Both the position numbers and the translations under genes were made by a program. Shown here one piece after another: positions 1 to 13,190 of a DNA stretch of 64,000 bases. Under the pieces are notes generated by a model. That model had not been told where the DNA came from. It was given only the letters and a program-made list of their open reading frames with translations, and searched no databases. How positions within the stretch are numbered: the stretch's first letter is position 1; every line of letters begins with the position of its first letter. The DNA is from Edolisoma coerulescens (Eukaryota; Chordata; Aves; Passeriformes; Campephagidae), in NCBI GenBank assembly GCA_013397115.1, contig VWZW01001322.1:496001-560000 (forward strand), read 5' to 3'.

Positions 1-319
1 CAACAAAGACATGAGACTTCCACGAAAGTTTGACCTAGAACACTTTTCAGGAAAAAAAAAAGACATTTACTCTTGACTTACAAATTTTCAGTGGTGGAGA
101 ATTCCCACAAGCTTTGGTAAGTTTCTCCAGTGATTAGTTATCCTTACAGCCAAAGAGCTTGCACTTTATTTCTAAACTGAATTTGTGTGGCTTCAACTTC
201 TCACTCTATGGACTTATTATACCTTAGTCTCCTACAGATTAAAATATCCAGCTTGTAGGCTCAACACAAGTGCATGCACCTATGATCAAATCATCTCTGT
301 TCTGATTTGTTAATTTAAA

Positions 320-560
320 TAAGAGCTACCACTGGTATCTTATCTGTCCGTGAAAGACGTATGTCCTTTATGGCTGTTCTTTGAATCTCTTTCAATTGAG
401 CAGGGTCGCTCCTTGATTGCAAGCACCAGAATGAATCCCACTGTTCTGGCAGCAATTTAATCCGTGACACATAAAGAAGAAATCTAACCTTCCTACTCAG
501 CATGTGTTGTATGACCAAGAATTGCACGAGGCATCCTATTGCAACAGGAGTTCAATCAGT
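320..560 (-). mobile_element. Ancient CR1/L3-like LINE fragment, antisense
   Basis: Read on the plus strand, segments such as TTCTTTGAATCTCTTTCAAT, CACCAGAATGAATCC, TTCTGGCAGCAATTTAA and CCAAGAATTGCA follow, in order, the reverse complement of old CR1 consensus. Divergence is high, so the copy is ancient and its edges are uncertain. Open frames across it are remnants. Confidence 0.55.
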
Positions 561-3500
561 ACTTCATAAATACCTGAATACAGTTTAGTTTGAGTGACAG
601 TGTGTTCATTTGGTCCACCTAATTGTCTGGTTTGAAACCTCAAAGATTTTGCGTGTCAAGATCATATGGCACTGAAAATGCACGAGGATAATTTTGTGAA
701 GTCAGCAGGTTTCTACTGTGTTCACATATAACCATATGATGTTCTAGGTCCACTTTGAGGATTATTTTGCCTAGAGTGGAACTCTTTGCCTTGGGAAAAG
801 AGGATTTTAGGAAGCAAAGATTCGTATGATACATAGACTCAAGCTAACATTATGAAAAAATGGGTGCTCTAAGGCTATGTATTTCAGCATCTAATTGCCC
901 AGATAAGCAAATTAGGATTTACTTTCCACTAGGAAGCTAGAATATCTTGGTGAGGAACTTACTTGTAGATTGAGTCTGTCCTCATGTCACTGGTAAGTGA
1001 GGGTTACTGGCCTTTCATGGTTACTGGGCGTCCCATGTGAAAGGAACTATTGAGTCTTATAAACTCAAGTAGCCACACCGTGGTACTGCCACCATGGCTG
1101 TTCTTAGCAGGCACTTTTCCCAAGGACTAAGTAAGCATTCCAGGGCCAAAATGACTGTAGAGACAGATCTACCCATCCAGCCCCATCAGGAAGTCTATCA
1201 GAAAAAGAAATGAGGCACCTCCTCAGGAACAGGTGGGGAATTTACGCTGCTCCTACCCGAGTTGTCATTTCCCTGTGGCTAAATGAGATATTTGCTCCCA
1301 GCTCTTTCAAGAACACTAAATTAACTTTTTAAAAAAAAATCAAGTCTGTATCCAAATGTAAACAGATTATCTCTGGGCCCTAACAAACGAGATTGCAGCG
1401 AAGAATTATGTAATTCTCAAATTTGACCTCCAGTCAATGCAAACCTTCAAGAGCAGCCTCGTCTTTATGGGGATCTACTCCAAGCTTTAAAGCATCTATG
1501 GCTCTGGTTTTGTCATGAGCACATAGTAAATGTGTCTAAACATAGCTACTGTGAATGTCTGGAAGTTACCAGCTAAGGCAGAAGCAGCTAATTGAATACA
1601 GCACCAGCAGGGGTAATGAATGTGCCTTGATTTTAATGTCATGTGGAAGATTTACTATTCAAGTGACTACATTACTATTAATTGCATTGCTTATTCTAAA
1701 AATGAAAAAGATACAGAATGACTAAAATTACTGTGTTAATTTGACTCAAATGAAGGGATTAAAAGTAGAGGGGAAAATGAAAACAAAGCATCACCAAATC
1801 CTTTTACTCACTTTCTTTGGTAAACAAGATCTTTCTGTTCAACTAAAAAGAAATATTGATAATTATAATGTATTATGCGCCAAGCGATTATTTTCCATTG
1901 CAACAATTATTTTCACTTCGCACGTTAATGTTGACAGAAAAAGACCAAAGGCACCCTTGTGACTTCACCAGCATGTCATAACAAAATGAAGGCTTAACCT
2001 GTTTCTGAAGGATTGACTTTCAAGCAGGAAACTGGGCTATTTTGGAAACTTAGCTAATGACACTGTTATTTTTTCTCCTGAGTGATAAGGTTGATGGATA
2101 CATACCATTTGTATTTTGCTTAATCCTTTTTCTCCCATGCTCAGGACTATCACTTACACCATAGTGTTGATCAATCAGTGTATATTAGTATCTAGCTCTG
2201 CTGAGAAATGCTCTTGTTCTGTCGTTTGCAGCTGTAAAGTTATTTTGACAGGATTATCTGACGCATGCTATCCTTTTTCTCCTTTGGAGAACTGTAAGGT
2301 TTTCAGAGGCACCAGGTATAATTTGGTTTCCAACACTTAGTGAAATCCTGGGGTACCAAGTGCCCGTGTGCCCCAGTAGTCCTGGACAACACAGCCAAAG
2401 GCTCATAGGATCTTCCTCATGCTCCAGAATAATGTCTCAGTACAGCTAATGGGATAGATGAAGTTTCTATAAAATGTAGAGATGTAAAGAGCAATAAATA
2501 TACAGATTTATGAGATTTAGAAAGGGTGCTAATAACAGTAGCTACCACAGGTGTTCAAACATTCCGTTTTTTTTCCCCTAAGGTGAATGTTTTCAAGCTA
2601 GCTCACCAAAGTAAGCTCTTTCAGTGAGCACACTGTTAAGGATACATTTGGATTACAGAGCTCTGCAGTATCAGTGCTTGGCTTCCTTATAGATTTTAAA
2701 ACACATTTTAACTGATGGTGAAGAATTTCCAGTTGAAGAGGAGAGATGCTCAATAAAAACATGATTTTACCATCACCCAACACTTCTGCAAGGTCACGAG
2801 GGCAGATAAACAACTTCCTGCAGCTGTGGCTACATCTGGCACACGACTGAGGCAGAGAGCGTGCTTCACAAAGATAAACATATCAGGTTGTATCTCCACA
2901 GTCTCCTACACTTCTGGATAAAGCTTGGGGAACTGAACTTGGCCCTGCAGTGCCAGCAGTAATTAATATCTGAAACTGCTTTGCCACTAATTAAGCAAAA
3001 CAGTCCTGCAGGGAGTTTAACCCCCCCAGTCCAATAATGTGTGGTGATTGTGGGTATCTTGGGGCCACTGTGCTGCCCCGGAGACCCCAGTGGTTTTTCT
3101 CACCTGGACACTGTAGCTTCAGGGACAGAGAGCTGAAAGAGAAGAAATGACCTGTGGATCTGTGCAGGGTCTGTGGGTGGGTGGTGTGTGACAGCCAGGT
3201 TGCTGATCTGCTCCCAAAATTGTCACATAAGCAATTCCTGGGCTGGGGAATGAGTTCCTCATGGCCTTAGGTTAGAGGATGCCTCCGTGTTCCTACGACA
3301 CATTTTATTAGCCATTTTTATAAGACAGGATCTCTATGAATTGCTTAAATTGAGCAAGCTTGGTTGATGAGTGTTTCTGGCATATTGTGACACAGGTGGT
3401 TGGCTTTTTCCTTAAATGCTGTCATGGTGCTTTCGGGTGTAGGGTGGGGTAGTTTTTGTTTGCTGTCTGAGCAAACTGAAATCAATAAATGATTTTTGAC

Positions 3501-5342
3501 TGATCCCAGGCTGAAACTTTTGGGCATATTCAATGACACAAGCCAAGATAGTTTTAACCTGAATAGTAGTATCAAAAAGGAATTAATTAAAATTTGCATG
3601 TTTTTTGTATTTGGATAGTGGAATAATGTTGCACAGCTGGAGCGGATTTCCCTTGTAACTCCTTAGGCAAATTCAATGTGGGTGCCTCTGCATGTTTCTG
3701 GAGGGAATTCCAGTCCTGAAAAGGTACCTTTCTCTCTCCCTGGACTATCCCAGGAAACCAATTGTCCACAGAGGGCAATCCAGACCCTCCTCTGAGGTTG
3801 GAGAGGAGTAGACCATTGTCCTCTCTGGTGAGGTTGGGCACCTTGTGGAATAGGGAAGGGCATTTGAAAGGGAAGAGCAGGCAGTACCCAGCATTTTTAT
3901 TATCTTATATTACACTTTGGGTATTGGTTAAAAGGGGGTTACATTGATATGGTCAGATGGTCACTTTGCCCACGACGGGGAGCTGCAACCCTGTGAGCAT
4001 CTGAGAAGTACCCCACAAGATCTGTACAAGAAGTCCTTGGAGAGCCTGCATCCCAGGTAGGGCCTGGACAAGTCTGTCCGTAGCACACCACAGAGGTGGC
4101 CCTTGGTGGATGTAACACAACAGAGGTGTTGGGCAGACACAGAGCTCTTGAGCTCTTGCCACCCTCTGATCCAAGGCCCACTCAGCCAGCAGCTGGGAAT
4201 GGAAGGATCACATACACGTTGTACCAGCCAGATCCCTGTCCCAATGAGTTTTACCCTCAAAGAAGAAGAGCAGAATTCCTCCTCTGCCCTTAGCATGGCA
4301 GTTTGCTCCAAGGAATAGTGGTTTAGTGGCATAGCTGCCTTCTTACTCATGTGTTGAGAGACACTGCTTCATGGCTTGCTTACGTGTTAGGAGATTGTTG
4401 GCCTCGTTGCCTGTAGATGTTTATGATATATGCCATGAGAAAACTAAATTTGCCAGGACTTTTGCCCCAAGTTTATCCTGTCTGGAACAGCAGAGTTTTT
4501 TGTTTGAATTTAATTCAGTTTAGCAAATAAAGAAACAAAATGAACGAGTTCTAAAACATCTGTTTTCTTCACAAAAGCCCAGGTTCTGTAACAAGCCATG
4601 TCAGGTAGGCACATCACAGGGCGAACTGCAGGAGCTGACAATATACAAAGCATTTGATGTTGTGTTTCTACCCTGCTTCCTGGCAGACACCTCAGAGATG
4701 ACAAGGGAGTATCATTTTTACATGACGGTGTTTCTACCAAACTGCTGATAGAGCCCTTCACAAGATCACAGAAGGGTCCGTATCATCTGATTAGCATTTA
4801 GAGAAGCTGGTCATCTGGGAGGGAACCGCAGGAGACCACAGACTGCACCCTCAAGGGCTGAGAGAGGAAAGACTCAATCAGTGGTTGATAAGGCTTAGCA
4901 ATGATAAATCACAAACAAAACTCCAGGCTTAGGAATTCACAGCACAATCTGTCATGAATTTCCTTCCCTTCCCTCCCTCCCTCCCCAATATCTGATGAGA
5001 ATTTGACTTTTTAAATGATCTCTGGCAGTACAAGAAACCAAATCAGTGAGAATTGCTGAGATATTCCTGACTTTGGTTAGTTTCTTAGTGTTCTATTTTA
5101 TTTTACTTTTTATATATCTGGGTTTTTTTGTGTGTATGTATGTCTCTGGGTATATTTATGCAATATTGTAATGTTAAAATGCAAAAATCCCACGTGAAAA
5201 ACACTTGGAACAGATTATAAACACTTTAAAAGAGGGACATTTGAAATCTCTCTAGGAGTCCCAGTTCCCCACTGAAGCAGAGTGCAAAACCCTTTAAAAA
5301 TCACTTTGCAATTGACTTCAAACAGAAAGACCTTTTCTACAG
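561..5342. other. Gene-free flank
   Basis: No exon, RNA gene or clear transposon seen. It contains a pyrimidine tract at 4961-4986 (CCTTCCC/CCTCC units). Open frames reach 129 codons (3961-4350, minus) but have no recognisable domain or splice context. Stretches near 1.3-1.8 kb are AT-rich and look like possible conserved noncoding sequence, which only alignment could show. Confidence 0.6.
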
Positions 5343-5530
5343 GCGGTACTTGTGCGAGGAAGAGTGCTCTCTGCATCGGCTTTTGCGGCGTTCTGGGGGC
5401 TGCCCGTGGCCCGCCGGCTGCGCGCAGGCGCGGTGTGGGCCGGGGCGCCCTGCCCCGCTGGGCCTGCGGGGGGCACGGGGCCCTGCCGGGCCCGGCCCTG
5501 CCACACCGCGTGCGGCTGGCACTCGGCTGC
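5343..5530. promoter_or_regulatory. Orphan CpG island in gene-free flank
   Basis: About 190 bases with very high G+C and dense CpG, in sharp contrast to AT-rich flanks. Open frames run through it on both strands, as expected of GC-rich DNA without stops, and none shows a domain. It could be a promoter or enhancer of an unannotated noncoding transcript, or a GC-rich repeat relic. No gene start is recognisable beside it. Confidence 0.6.
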
Positions 5531-7381
5531 TTGGAATGGCAGCACTGCTGTGGGTCTGCCCAGGACACTTCTGCTTCGGCCCCTCTTCCCCTTGTTAACC
5601 ATGTCATTGGTGAAAAGGAAAGATGCAAAGACCTTTAGGTCTCCCTTTGCATAAGAACAGTATAAGTAGGACTTGACAGAGTATATATTCCTCCTGATTA
5701 TAGCACTTACAGTCTCACATGTACATTCTCCCTCTCACTTTCAGGGGACAGTGAGCAGGGTAGAAGCAGGTTCTCGTTTTGTCTTTGTCTCTGGGCACAG
5801 GAGCCTCTCTGTAGACAGTGAATCCCCTCCCCAGCACCTTTTCTATGCTGCACTTCACATAAAGGTTGGGGGAAAACGAGTGCTATTGGGCGTCTTTCAT
5901 ATAAACCAGTTTCCTCCCTCTCTGCAGAGAGATGCTGGATGAGCAAAGCCCTCAGGAACAATGTCCCTCCCAGCTGCACATCTCTGACAGGAGCACATGT
6001 GGGTGCAGAAGTGGGGTCGAATAATCCATGTCTATCCAGTTAAGAAGTTAAAAACAAGGAAGAAAAATACTGTTAGAAGGGACTGTGGGGGGGAAAAAAA
6101 TGGACTTGAGGGGGAATGGTTGCAAAAAAAGCCAGAACTGCAAACAAAGAAAAAAAAATCAGCAGACAAGAAGAAAGCAATTGTCTTGGAGAAAAATCCG
6201 TTGTGCTAATCATTTGAAGATTGCACATTCACTGCTGCCTAGTTTGAGGGATGGATGGTAAGAGCTGCATTAAGCCTCTTTCAGAACTGCACTTTTAAAA
6301 ACCATTAAAATACTGGCCAGTGGACTTGTGGTGAAATCTGTGGGTTTTAACCCAAACTTGTGATCCTGGGATATTTTGGGGCACTGTTCAACTGCTTTAC
6401 TATGATAGCTGATAGGATGAACTGAAAAAAAGCATAAATGTCCTTTCCAAACTGATGTGAGAAAGAAAACTATTTCCAGAGGGGAACACCAAGGATCTAT
6501 TTTTATTTTTCACCTTATCAAAAATCATTTTATGACTGCCGTAGTCTGCTTTTTACATCTGTAACAATTTCTGCTCCATAAGAGCAGTAGGATTCCTCCA
6601 AGGGATGCCCAAGTATGCAGAGATGCTGGCACAAGGCTGATGCTGGTGCTAACAGTGTACACTGCTTAGTCTTATTAGACAATAACATGTACCGTGGGGT
6701 GTCTTCAGGCTTTTGATTAAGCTCCCAGGGATTCCAGCTTTGTAGATGGGCCATTGTAAAGGCAGAGGCAGAAGAAAGATGCGATCGCCTCTGCTCCAAC
6801 GGTGGTACAACCACCTCTCCCGGCAGGAAGTGTTCGGATGCCCTTAATGACAATGGGCAAACAGACAGTGTTTTTGTTTATTTTCTCATAAAGTGCTGAC
6901 GAACAAATGAGGCAGAGGCATTAAGAAACTCATGCTGTGAGAAGAGATTTGAGTTTATCAGCTGCTTCTTGGCAGGCTAAATTTAACATAGAGTGAGAGT
7001 ATAAAGTGATCCCTTCATGAAGTGTGAGACTGTAGAGTTTTATATCATAAGTAAGAGGGAAGGAGTGCTTTCCTGAGAGATCTGCTCTTTTCTGAAGTCA
7101 AGTTTGAATAACATCATTTATTTTCTCTGATTTTCTTTGGTGTAACACAATCATGAGACACATCACAACTAGCTAGTCTATAGTTGATGGGCAGGAGACA
7201 ATGAGAGGAAGCACCTATGGATAAAGCACAGCCTGGATACTGAGGAAGATCTCCAACTAGCACGCTAAACTCTTCTATTAAACTTCATTCCTGTGACAGT
7301 CTAAGCTTTCTGATGAAAGGTTGTGTTCAAAACTCAGGCTGGTATCTCCGCTCCCTGAAGGCATAAGAAATGGATCAAAAT
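5531..7381. other. Gene-free flank
   Basis: No coding or RNA feature supported. An A/G-rich stretch lies at about 6050-6190. The rest is ordinary unique-looking sequence. Confidence 0.6.
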
Positions 7382-7475
7382 ATAGAATCACAGAGTATTC
7401 TGAGTTGGAAGGGACCTCAAGGGTCACGGAGTCCAACTCTTAAATGAATGGCCCATGGGGGGATCATGCCTAACC
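7382..7475 (-). mobile_element. TguSINE1-like SINE (tRNA-Ile body, CR1 tail)
   Basis: On the plus strand the copy begins TAGAATCACAGAGTATTCTG, then GAGTTGGAAGGGACC, GAGTCCAACTC and AATGGCCCATGGGGGGATC. Its reverse complement is the 3' end of a tRNA body (GATC..CCATGGGCCATTC) joined to a CR1-type tail, as in the passerine SINE TguSINE1. The tRNA part decays past about 7475. SINEs mobilised by CR1 in birds are known mainly from passerines, so this is the best taxonomic marker here. Confidence 0.8.
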
Positions 7476-10400
7476 AAAATAGGAAATAGTGACCCTGAGC
7501 AATCACATAATTCACGTGCAGATCTCCGACCTGCCAGGTGGTGGGGGCTGAAGATATCAAACCTCACTAGGTAGCACTCACAAGTCTCATTTTTCCTGGT
7601 ACCCTTACCCAGGACATCTTTATGTATTTCAGCAGAGAACTCATAGTACATGGCAGATTTGGAAAACATTCTGGAAATTATGTTGTGAAGCAAAGTGGGA
7701 TTTTTCCCTCCAAAGCATCTATCGGCCAGGGCAATGCCCTCATGATCTCTTGTAAAAAGGTGGTGCCATATGGCAGGAAGCCATTTATCTGGCTTCATTG
7801 CTGTAGGGAGTGAAAATTGACAGGACAATGCTATCTGCAGAGCTCATGGAGCTGGGTCAAATCCTGCTTACCTTACTTATGTAAATAGTTCCCTGCATCT
7901 CAATAGCTCTGTGTTGTTACAAACTGTCCTGATTTGCACTTTGCAAACTGAGAGCAGAAATTTCTTCCAAACCTTCCAAATGGAGCTTTTCCCTCAAACA
8001 AAAAAAAAGCTTTGTCCTGCCCAACCAAGTCATCCATATGACTGCAGAAACCCAGTAGTGTTTAACAGGGAGTTTTCTTTTGAAGTTTGATTGTGTAAGA
8101 CAGGAGGAAAACCTTCCCTCTCAAGCATAATCCTGTAGTGTAAAATCAGCTTTATATTTATTTATTTTGACATTCAAACCACTCTTTTTAATCCATATGT
8201 ATAAGCTCTTAGGGATTTAGGTCTTCATCTCTTGGTGGTTTGCCTAGTATTTGTCACAGTCCCCTACACAAGGGAAGTATTTTTAAGGAATTCCACAGTT
8301 TAGGCTTTGCTATTCCTTTATAATGGTTGGAAAGAGAAGGCTGGCGTGGGCAACAGATGTTTGAACAAAATGTTCAGGGGTGGTTTTATAGACTACACAG
8401 TCCAGAACTCAAACCTCTTGAGTTGTTGCCAAGTCTTCCTCTCAGATTCACCTGAAATATTTTAGAGCTGCTGCAGGTCCTGTGTGACCCTGAGGGAGAC
8501 CCTGCCGTGCTGCACCTGCCTTTCCAGATAGAAGATCTGCATGGTGAAGAAGCACTGGAAACAATAAAGGAGGGTACAATGGTTAGGAAATTATCCTTGA
8601 GCACAGGCTCTGCGTGTGCAATAACCTTCCCTGCTGCAGTCCTCCTGTGCAGCAGTGGCCAAGCCCCTGGGACTGCAGTTTGTAAATGACAGGGCACGCT
8701 GTGACTTGATGGGATCACCAGCCCCAGCACTCAGGAGTGTGGTGCTCAGCACCCCAGCTTTCACCACTGCACTTCCACCAGTTCCCACAGCTGGAAACTG
8801 GCTTCCACAGCTGGAAGTGTCTGGATGGATCCCAGTCCTGGCAGCGCCATGATGCCTGCATCTCACCCATGAGGAGTCTGCAATTGCTTTCTTTCATTGC
8901 CTGACACTGCTGGAGCCGAATTCCTTAATTCTCCCTTGCACCAGACAACACTGACTGGGACGAGTAAGAGGACTCATACATAGTCTTGTGCTCAGGAACA
9001 GAGATGTGAGCTAAAAGTTGATTTTTGAAATGTTTTGCTTAGTTGTTTAAGTATGCAAGCATTTCTTCTGAGTAAAATGCAAAATATTATCATAAGATGG
9101 AGAAATTCAGATGTGCTCATCTGGAATTAAAGGCAATCTTGATTTGTTAATTTTGGCATTTGTAAGCTGTGTGAAGCTGGAAGAAGAGCGATTCCTGCAG
9201 ATCTGTGTATTGGCCTGGCAGAAGACTAAAGAAATCGAAATAGCATAAAACCTGGGAGAGGAATTAGTCTGCCTAAACCACAGTGATCCTACTTTCTTGG
9301 ACTGGCTAATCTCTCTGCTGATGCCAGAAATTATAAGCATAGTATTAGCAACCCACACCCACACTTTTAGGCAATCGTCAAATTGTTAGAGATCTCCCCA
9401 AAACAGAGTCCATGTCTGCCTCAGTCTGAAGGAGCCCCTCTACGTGCACTCAACTGGGATAAGCATCCATCCACTCACTTGCTGAGCAGCCATGGTGAAC
9501 GCAGCCTGAAGCAGCCCTTCAAGGCTGGGTGTCCTTCCTCCAGGAAGAGGTATCCCCTGCATCATTCTTCCCCTCTTGGGAGCACCCAGGAGAGGCATGA
9601 ACACCAAACCTGGCCTGAGCAGATCACCTTTGGGCAGGCACGCTCTCCCCGTGCGGGTGAGAAGTCCAATTCACTGGATGGGATCTGCTTCTGTGGGCTG
9701 TCAGAGACACCTTCCTCCTGCAAGGGCCTTTGTAGTGAATTTAAGAGCTTACTTTCAGAGGACTAACTCATCCCCGTCTTCTTTTTATGTACAATTGAAG
9801 TAACTATCCACATTTGGAGAACTTAACTCTACCAGCATGTAGGTAAGTTAAGCACCTAAACTGGGCAAGCAATAAGCTAAAACATGAAATGACTCTGTCT
9901 TTTCTAGCAGGTGAAGATGTTACACACAGAGTCCTTTGATCTCTGTGGGTGTCCCCTTTCTCCTGGACTTCCAGTCTCATCCCTGACAGACAGCATGGCT
10001 TTGAGGGAGCACTAGAAACAGGCTCAAGCAACTACACCTCTCCATCTCCTACGTACCTATATGAAGAAAGGTAGCACAAGTTTGTTCAACACATTGATTT
10101 GCATGAACGAGGCTCAGGACTTCTTTTTTTGGAGGACAATTTGTTATTAACGTACATTTCCATGTGTTCATAAATCCAAATCTGTCTAAATGCAATAAAT
10201 ATGCACCGCTGAGTCAAGCCTGCAACGTATTAAGCTGTGTCCCCTCTTCTATGGTTTTAATTGGTTGCTGAAAACATTTGGAAAGCTTCAGCTCCTGAGT
10301 TCCCCAGCTCTGTAACTGCTTGTTTTATAAAAAGCAATCTAAAATAGAAATACAGCATAGTAATAATTGCGGGAGCCCACTCCTACTGCTAGTATTCTGG

Positions 10401-11873
10401 CTTAATTAAGTTACTGTGTGGAAAGATTTATCATGGCTTGTTTTTCTAGAAAAAATGCTCTGAATAATGAAGGAAAAATGTATTCAAAGGGACGAAATTT
10501 CTAAATTATAATTTATGTCATTTTCATTGCGCTTTGTAACTCTTTGAAAAAAGTTCCATTGTTTGGTGTTATCAGGAATTTCAGTGGGAACTCCCTAGAG
10601 AAAGGTGCAGTTGGCTCAGTAAAAGGCCTTTCATTTAAAACATTGCTGCAGATGGGTCCGTACATGAGATAAGAAGGAGGGGGCAGTAAAGAGGAAACAA
10701 TAAAATATGCCAAAATGTTCTGAAATTATGGTGCTGAGTGGATATTATTTTTTTCATTTCCCTTTTTTTCCCTCCTGCATTGTCATATGAAGAATATGAC
10801 TTCATCTTTTCATCAAATGGACAATACAAATTCAAAGCTCTGGTAGGAAGGGGAAGTCTTTCTGCCAAACTTTTCAAAACCTGCGATCTGTCAGTAACAG
10901 CAAATATGTTTACAATAGAGTAATTAGTTGAAATTTTATTTACTGCGGAGACATGCATCTTGGTAATTCTTTCTTTCAGGTCCATATCCTGCAGAGCAAC
11001 AAGAGCTTTCAGGTTGGCAGAGGGTGTTCATCGTTTCAGGGAAAAACATGATATAGCATTGATGATGCCTCTCCTGACTTTATGTTGTGTTTTCAATCAG
11101 TCCCTCCTTTCTATCAATTTTTAAATGACCATTTAGCCATAAACAGCTCATCACTACTACCCCAAACAAAACAGAATATAAACATTTCAGCATTTTCTGC
11201 TCCTTTTTCAGCTCTCGGTCTGACGCTGTAACCATACAGCTTAAGCCCAGTCCTTACAGGTAACTCCCATTTTATGAGCTGATTTCTAATTTTAACCCAT
11301 CCTGTTTCTTCAAGATCCTAAATGTTTTATACATTTACTCTGCACAAAGGAGAGGGCATCTTATGCCGCCCATCTTCAGTTTGATTTCACTCAAATCTCA
11401 GCGTATCTGTGTTACAGAGCTGAAGGAATAAAAAGTGCTTGTGTTATAAATTCCCTGTTTAATGTATTCTTCATTGTATTCATATTTTGCACTGAAATTT
11501 TCAATTCTTGCTTTCTGTTCAAGACACTCCCACTCTTCCCTCTTGCTGCCTGAAAGATTGAAGCTTATGTGAATTGATATTGAGGTCAATGTCACTTATG
11601 CAAAGAAAAAAATCCTGTGGATTTTTCAAATTAATGACAGGCTTTGCATAGTTTTGCAGAATAAAAAGATGCAAGAAAACTACTAGTTTTTGTATTTCTA
11701 TGGTGAGAGGAGCATTTCAGGATTCTCCACCATACTTGCTCCCAGACTTCTAAAAGTAAGAAAAATACAGTTTTATTTGCTTGGTATTACTGGCTATTAT
11801 TAAAGTTACATGTTATTACTTGCTGCAGATGTCAGCCCTTTGAATTGATATTGCCCATGCTGGTGGTGTGCTT
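7476..11873. other. Gene-free flank
   Basis: No exon or RNA gene seen. An imperfect tandem pair with unit core CCACAGCTGGAA lies at about 8782-8817. Open frames up to 134 codons (7424-7828, minus, starting inside the SINE) are not supported as genes. Confidence 0.6.
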
Positions 11874-11924
11874 CAATAATAGTAATAATAATAATCGTCA
11901 TTATCATCATCATCATCATCATCT
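11874..11924. repeat. Compound (TAA)n/(ATC)n microsatellite
   Basis: AATAATAGTAATAATAATAA runs into a CATCATCAT array over about 50 bases. A 14-base T run follows at 12025-12038. Confidence 0.9.
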
Positions 11925-13130
11925 GCTTTCCAGTCTTAAAATGGTGAGGTCTAATTGGAAGACTATCACTTTTAACATAAAGAATTAAATTTAAGATGTG
12001 TATTGGTCCTGAAAAAAAATCTGCTTTTTTTTTTTTTTCCAAATTACGAATCTTTTGAAAAGTAGCCATGATCTGAAAATTTGATCTAGGTGTTATTGCC
12101 AAGATCTCAGAAGAGTCTTTTCTTGCTGAACTATCTCTGCTTCAGCTCTTGCCATAGCCCACCTCCACTCAGCACGTGTTCCCTGACAGCAGCCAGCCAG
12201 GGCAGATTGCACCCGGTATATTGACTGTCAGTCCCCAAGTTTTAGGGAAGTAAGACAGCAGCCAGAAGAAGTGGAAAACCTCATTAAGGCCGAAATTATT
12301 TCCCCTTGTCCAGGGACTCCATCTCTTGGAATAAGAAAAGGAATTTAACACTGACTTGATATCTCACTACTCACATGGATTGAGTAGTGCTTAGGGTGTC
12401 ACCAGATCAGACAGCAGGAATTAACATTTGTTCATCCCAAGATTCTCTGGTAGAAAAGGGGATTTCATCCCTCGGCTTTGCATTAAGATGAGTGATCAAT
12501 GTACAGGTTATGCTATTTATGGTAAAGCAAGTCTTCCCTCCTCAGAAATTGCTGTTCTTGGGGCTTTACTTTTTCATATTGGTAGCACTGCTTCCTTCTT
12601 AAACTGAAGAAGATAAATGTAAATGGGAAGGTCGAAGACTGTTGGAACATGAAAATTGAAAAAGCATGCTTTTCTTTCTGAAATTGCCACTTTTGATCTA
12701 TTTCTCAGGGTTTATTTTTCCCAGCTGTATTTTCAAACAGCCTTCTGGATCAGTGACAGCTTCCTTGGTGTCGCTCCCAAGAAAAGTCTAGGTACTTCTT
12801 TTGCAATTTCTCTGAGTTAAAGTCAATGAGAGAGAGAGAAAATGTCGAATGGGAGGAAGAAAACTGGCATTCAGCCAGCACACAGTCCTCACTCTAATAA
12901 TGGTCAAATAGTAGGGATAAGTCAGAAAAACAGGAAGAGAAACAAATTCACTTTCATTAGGAGAACTGCAGGACTTCACCTGTAATACTATCTTCTTTCC
13001 CTGTGTTTGTGTAACTAACAGGCTCCATGTGAGCAAACAGCCCAGCTGATACCTCTTGTCGGATGTTCACAACAAGGCTCATTCCCCTAAGCACACATCT
13101 TACATGCTAATTGATTCCACCTTCCCAGAA

Positions 13131-13190
13131 CGGCAGGATTTCACGACGCGAGCCCTCGGCGCGTGTCCGCGGCAAGCTGCGGGGACCCGC
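13131..13190. promoter_or_regulatory. Small CpG-rich patch
   Basis: About ten CpGs in 60 bases (ACGACGCGAG, CGGCGCGTGTCCGCGG) in an otherwise AT-rich region, followed 60 bases later by CTGATAAG, a GATA-type site. It may be a regulatory element. There is no coding signal. Confidence 0.35.

Noticed and set aside
3961..4350. 129-codon minus-strand frame
   Set aside because: No family recognised; overlapping frames on both strands in the same interval suggest chance.
5215..5654. Several open frames over the orphan CpG island
   Set aside because: Overlapping frames on both strands, rich in Ala/Gly/Pro/Arg, are the expected shadow of stop-poor GC-rich DNA.
7424..7828. 134-codon minus-strand frame
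   Set aside because: It ends inside the SINE and has no known domain.
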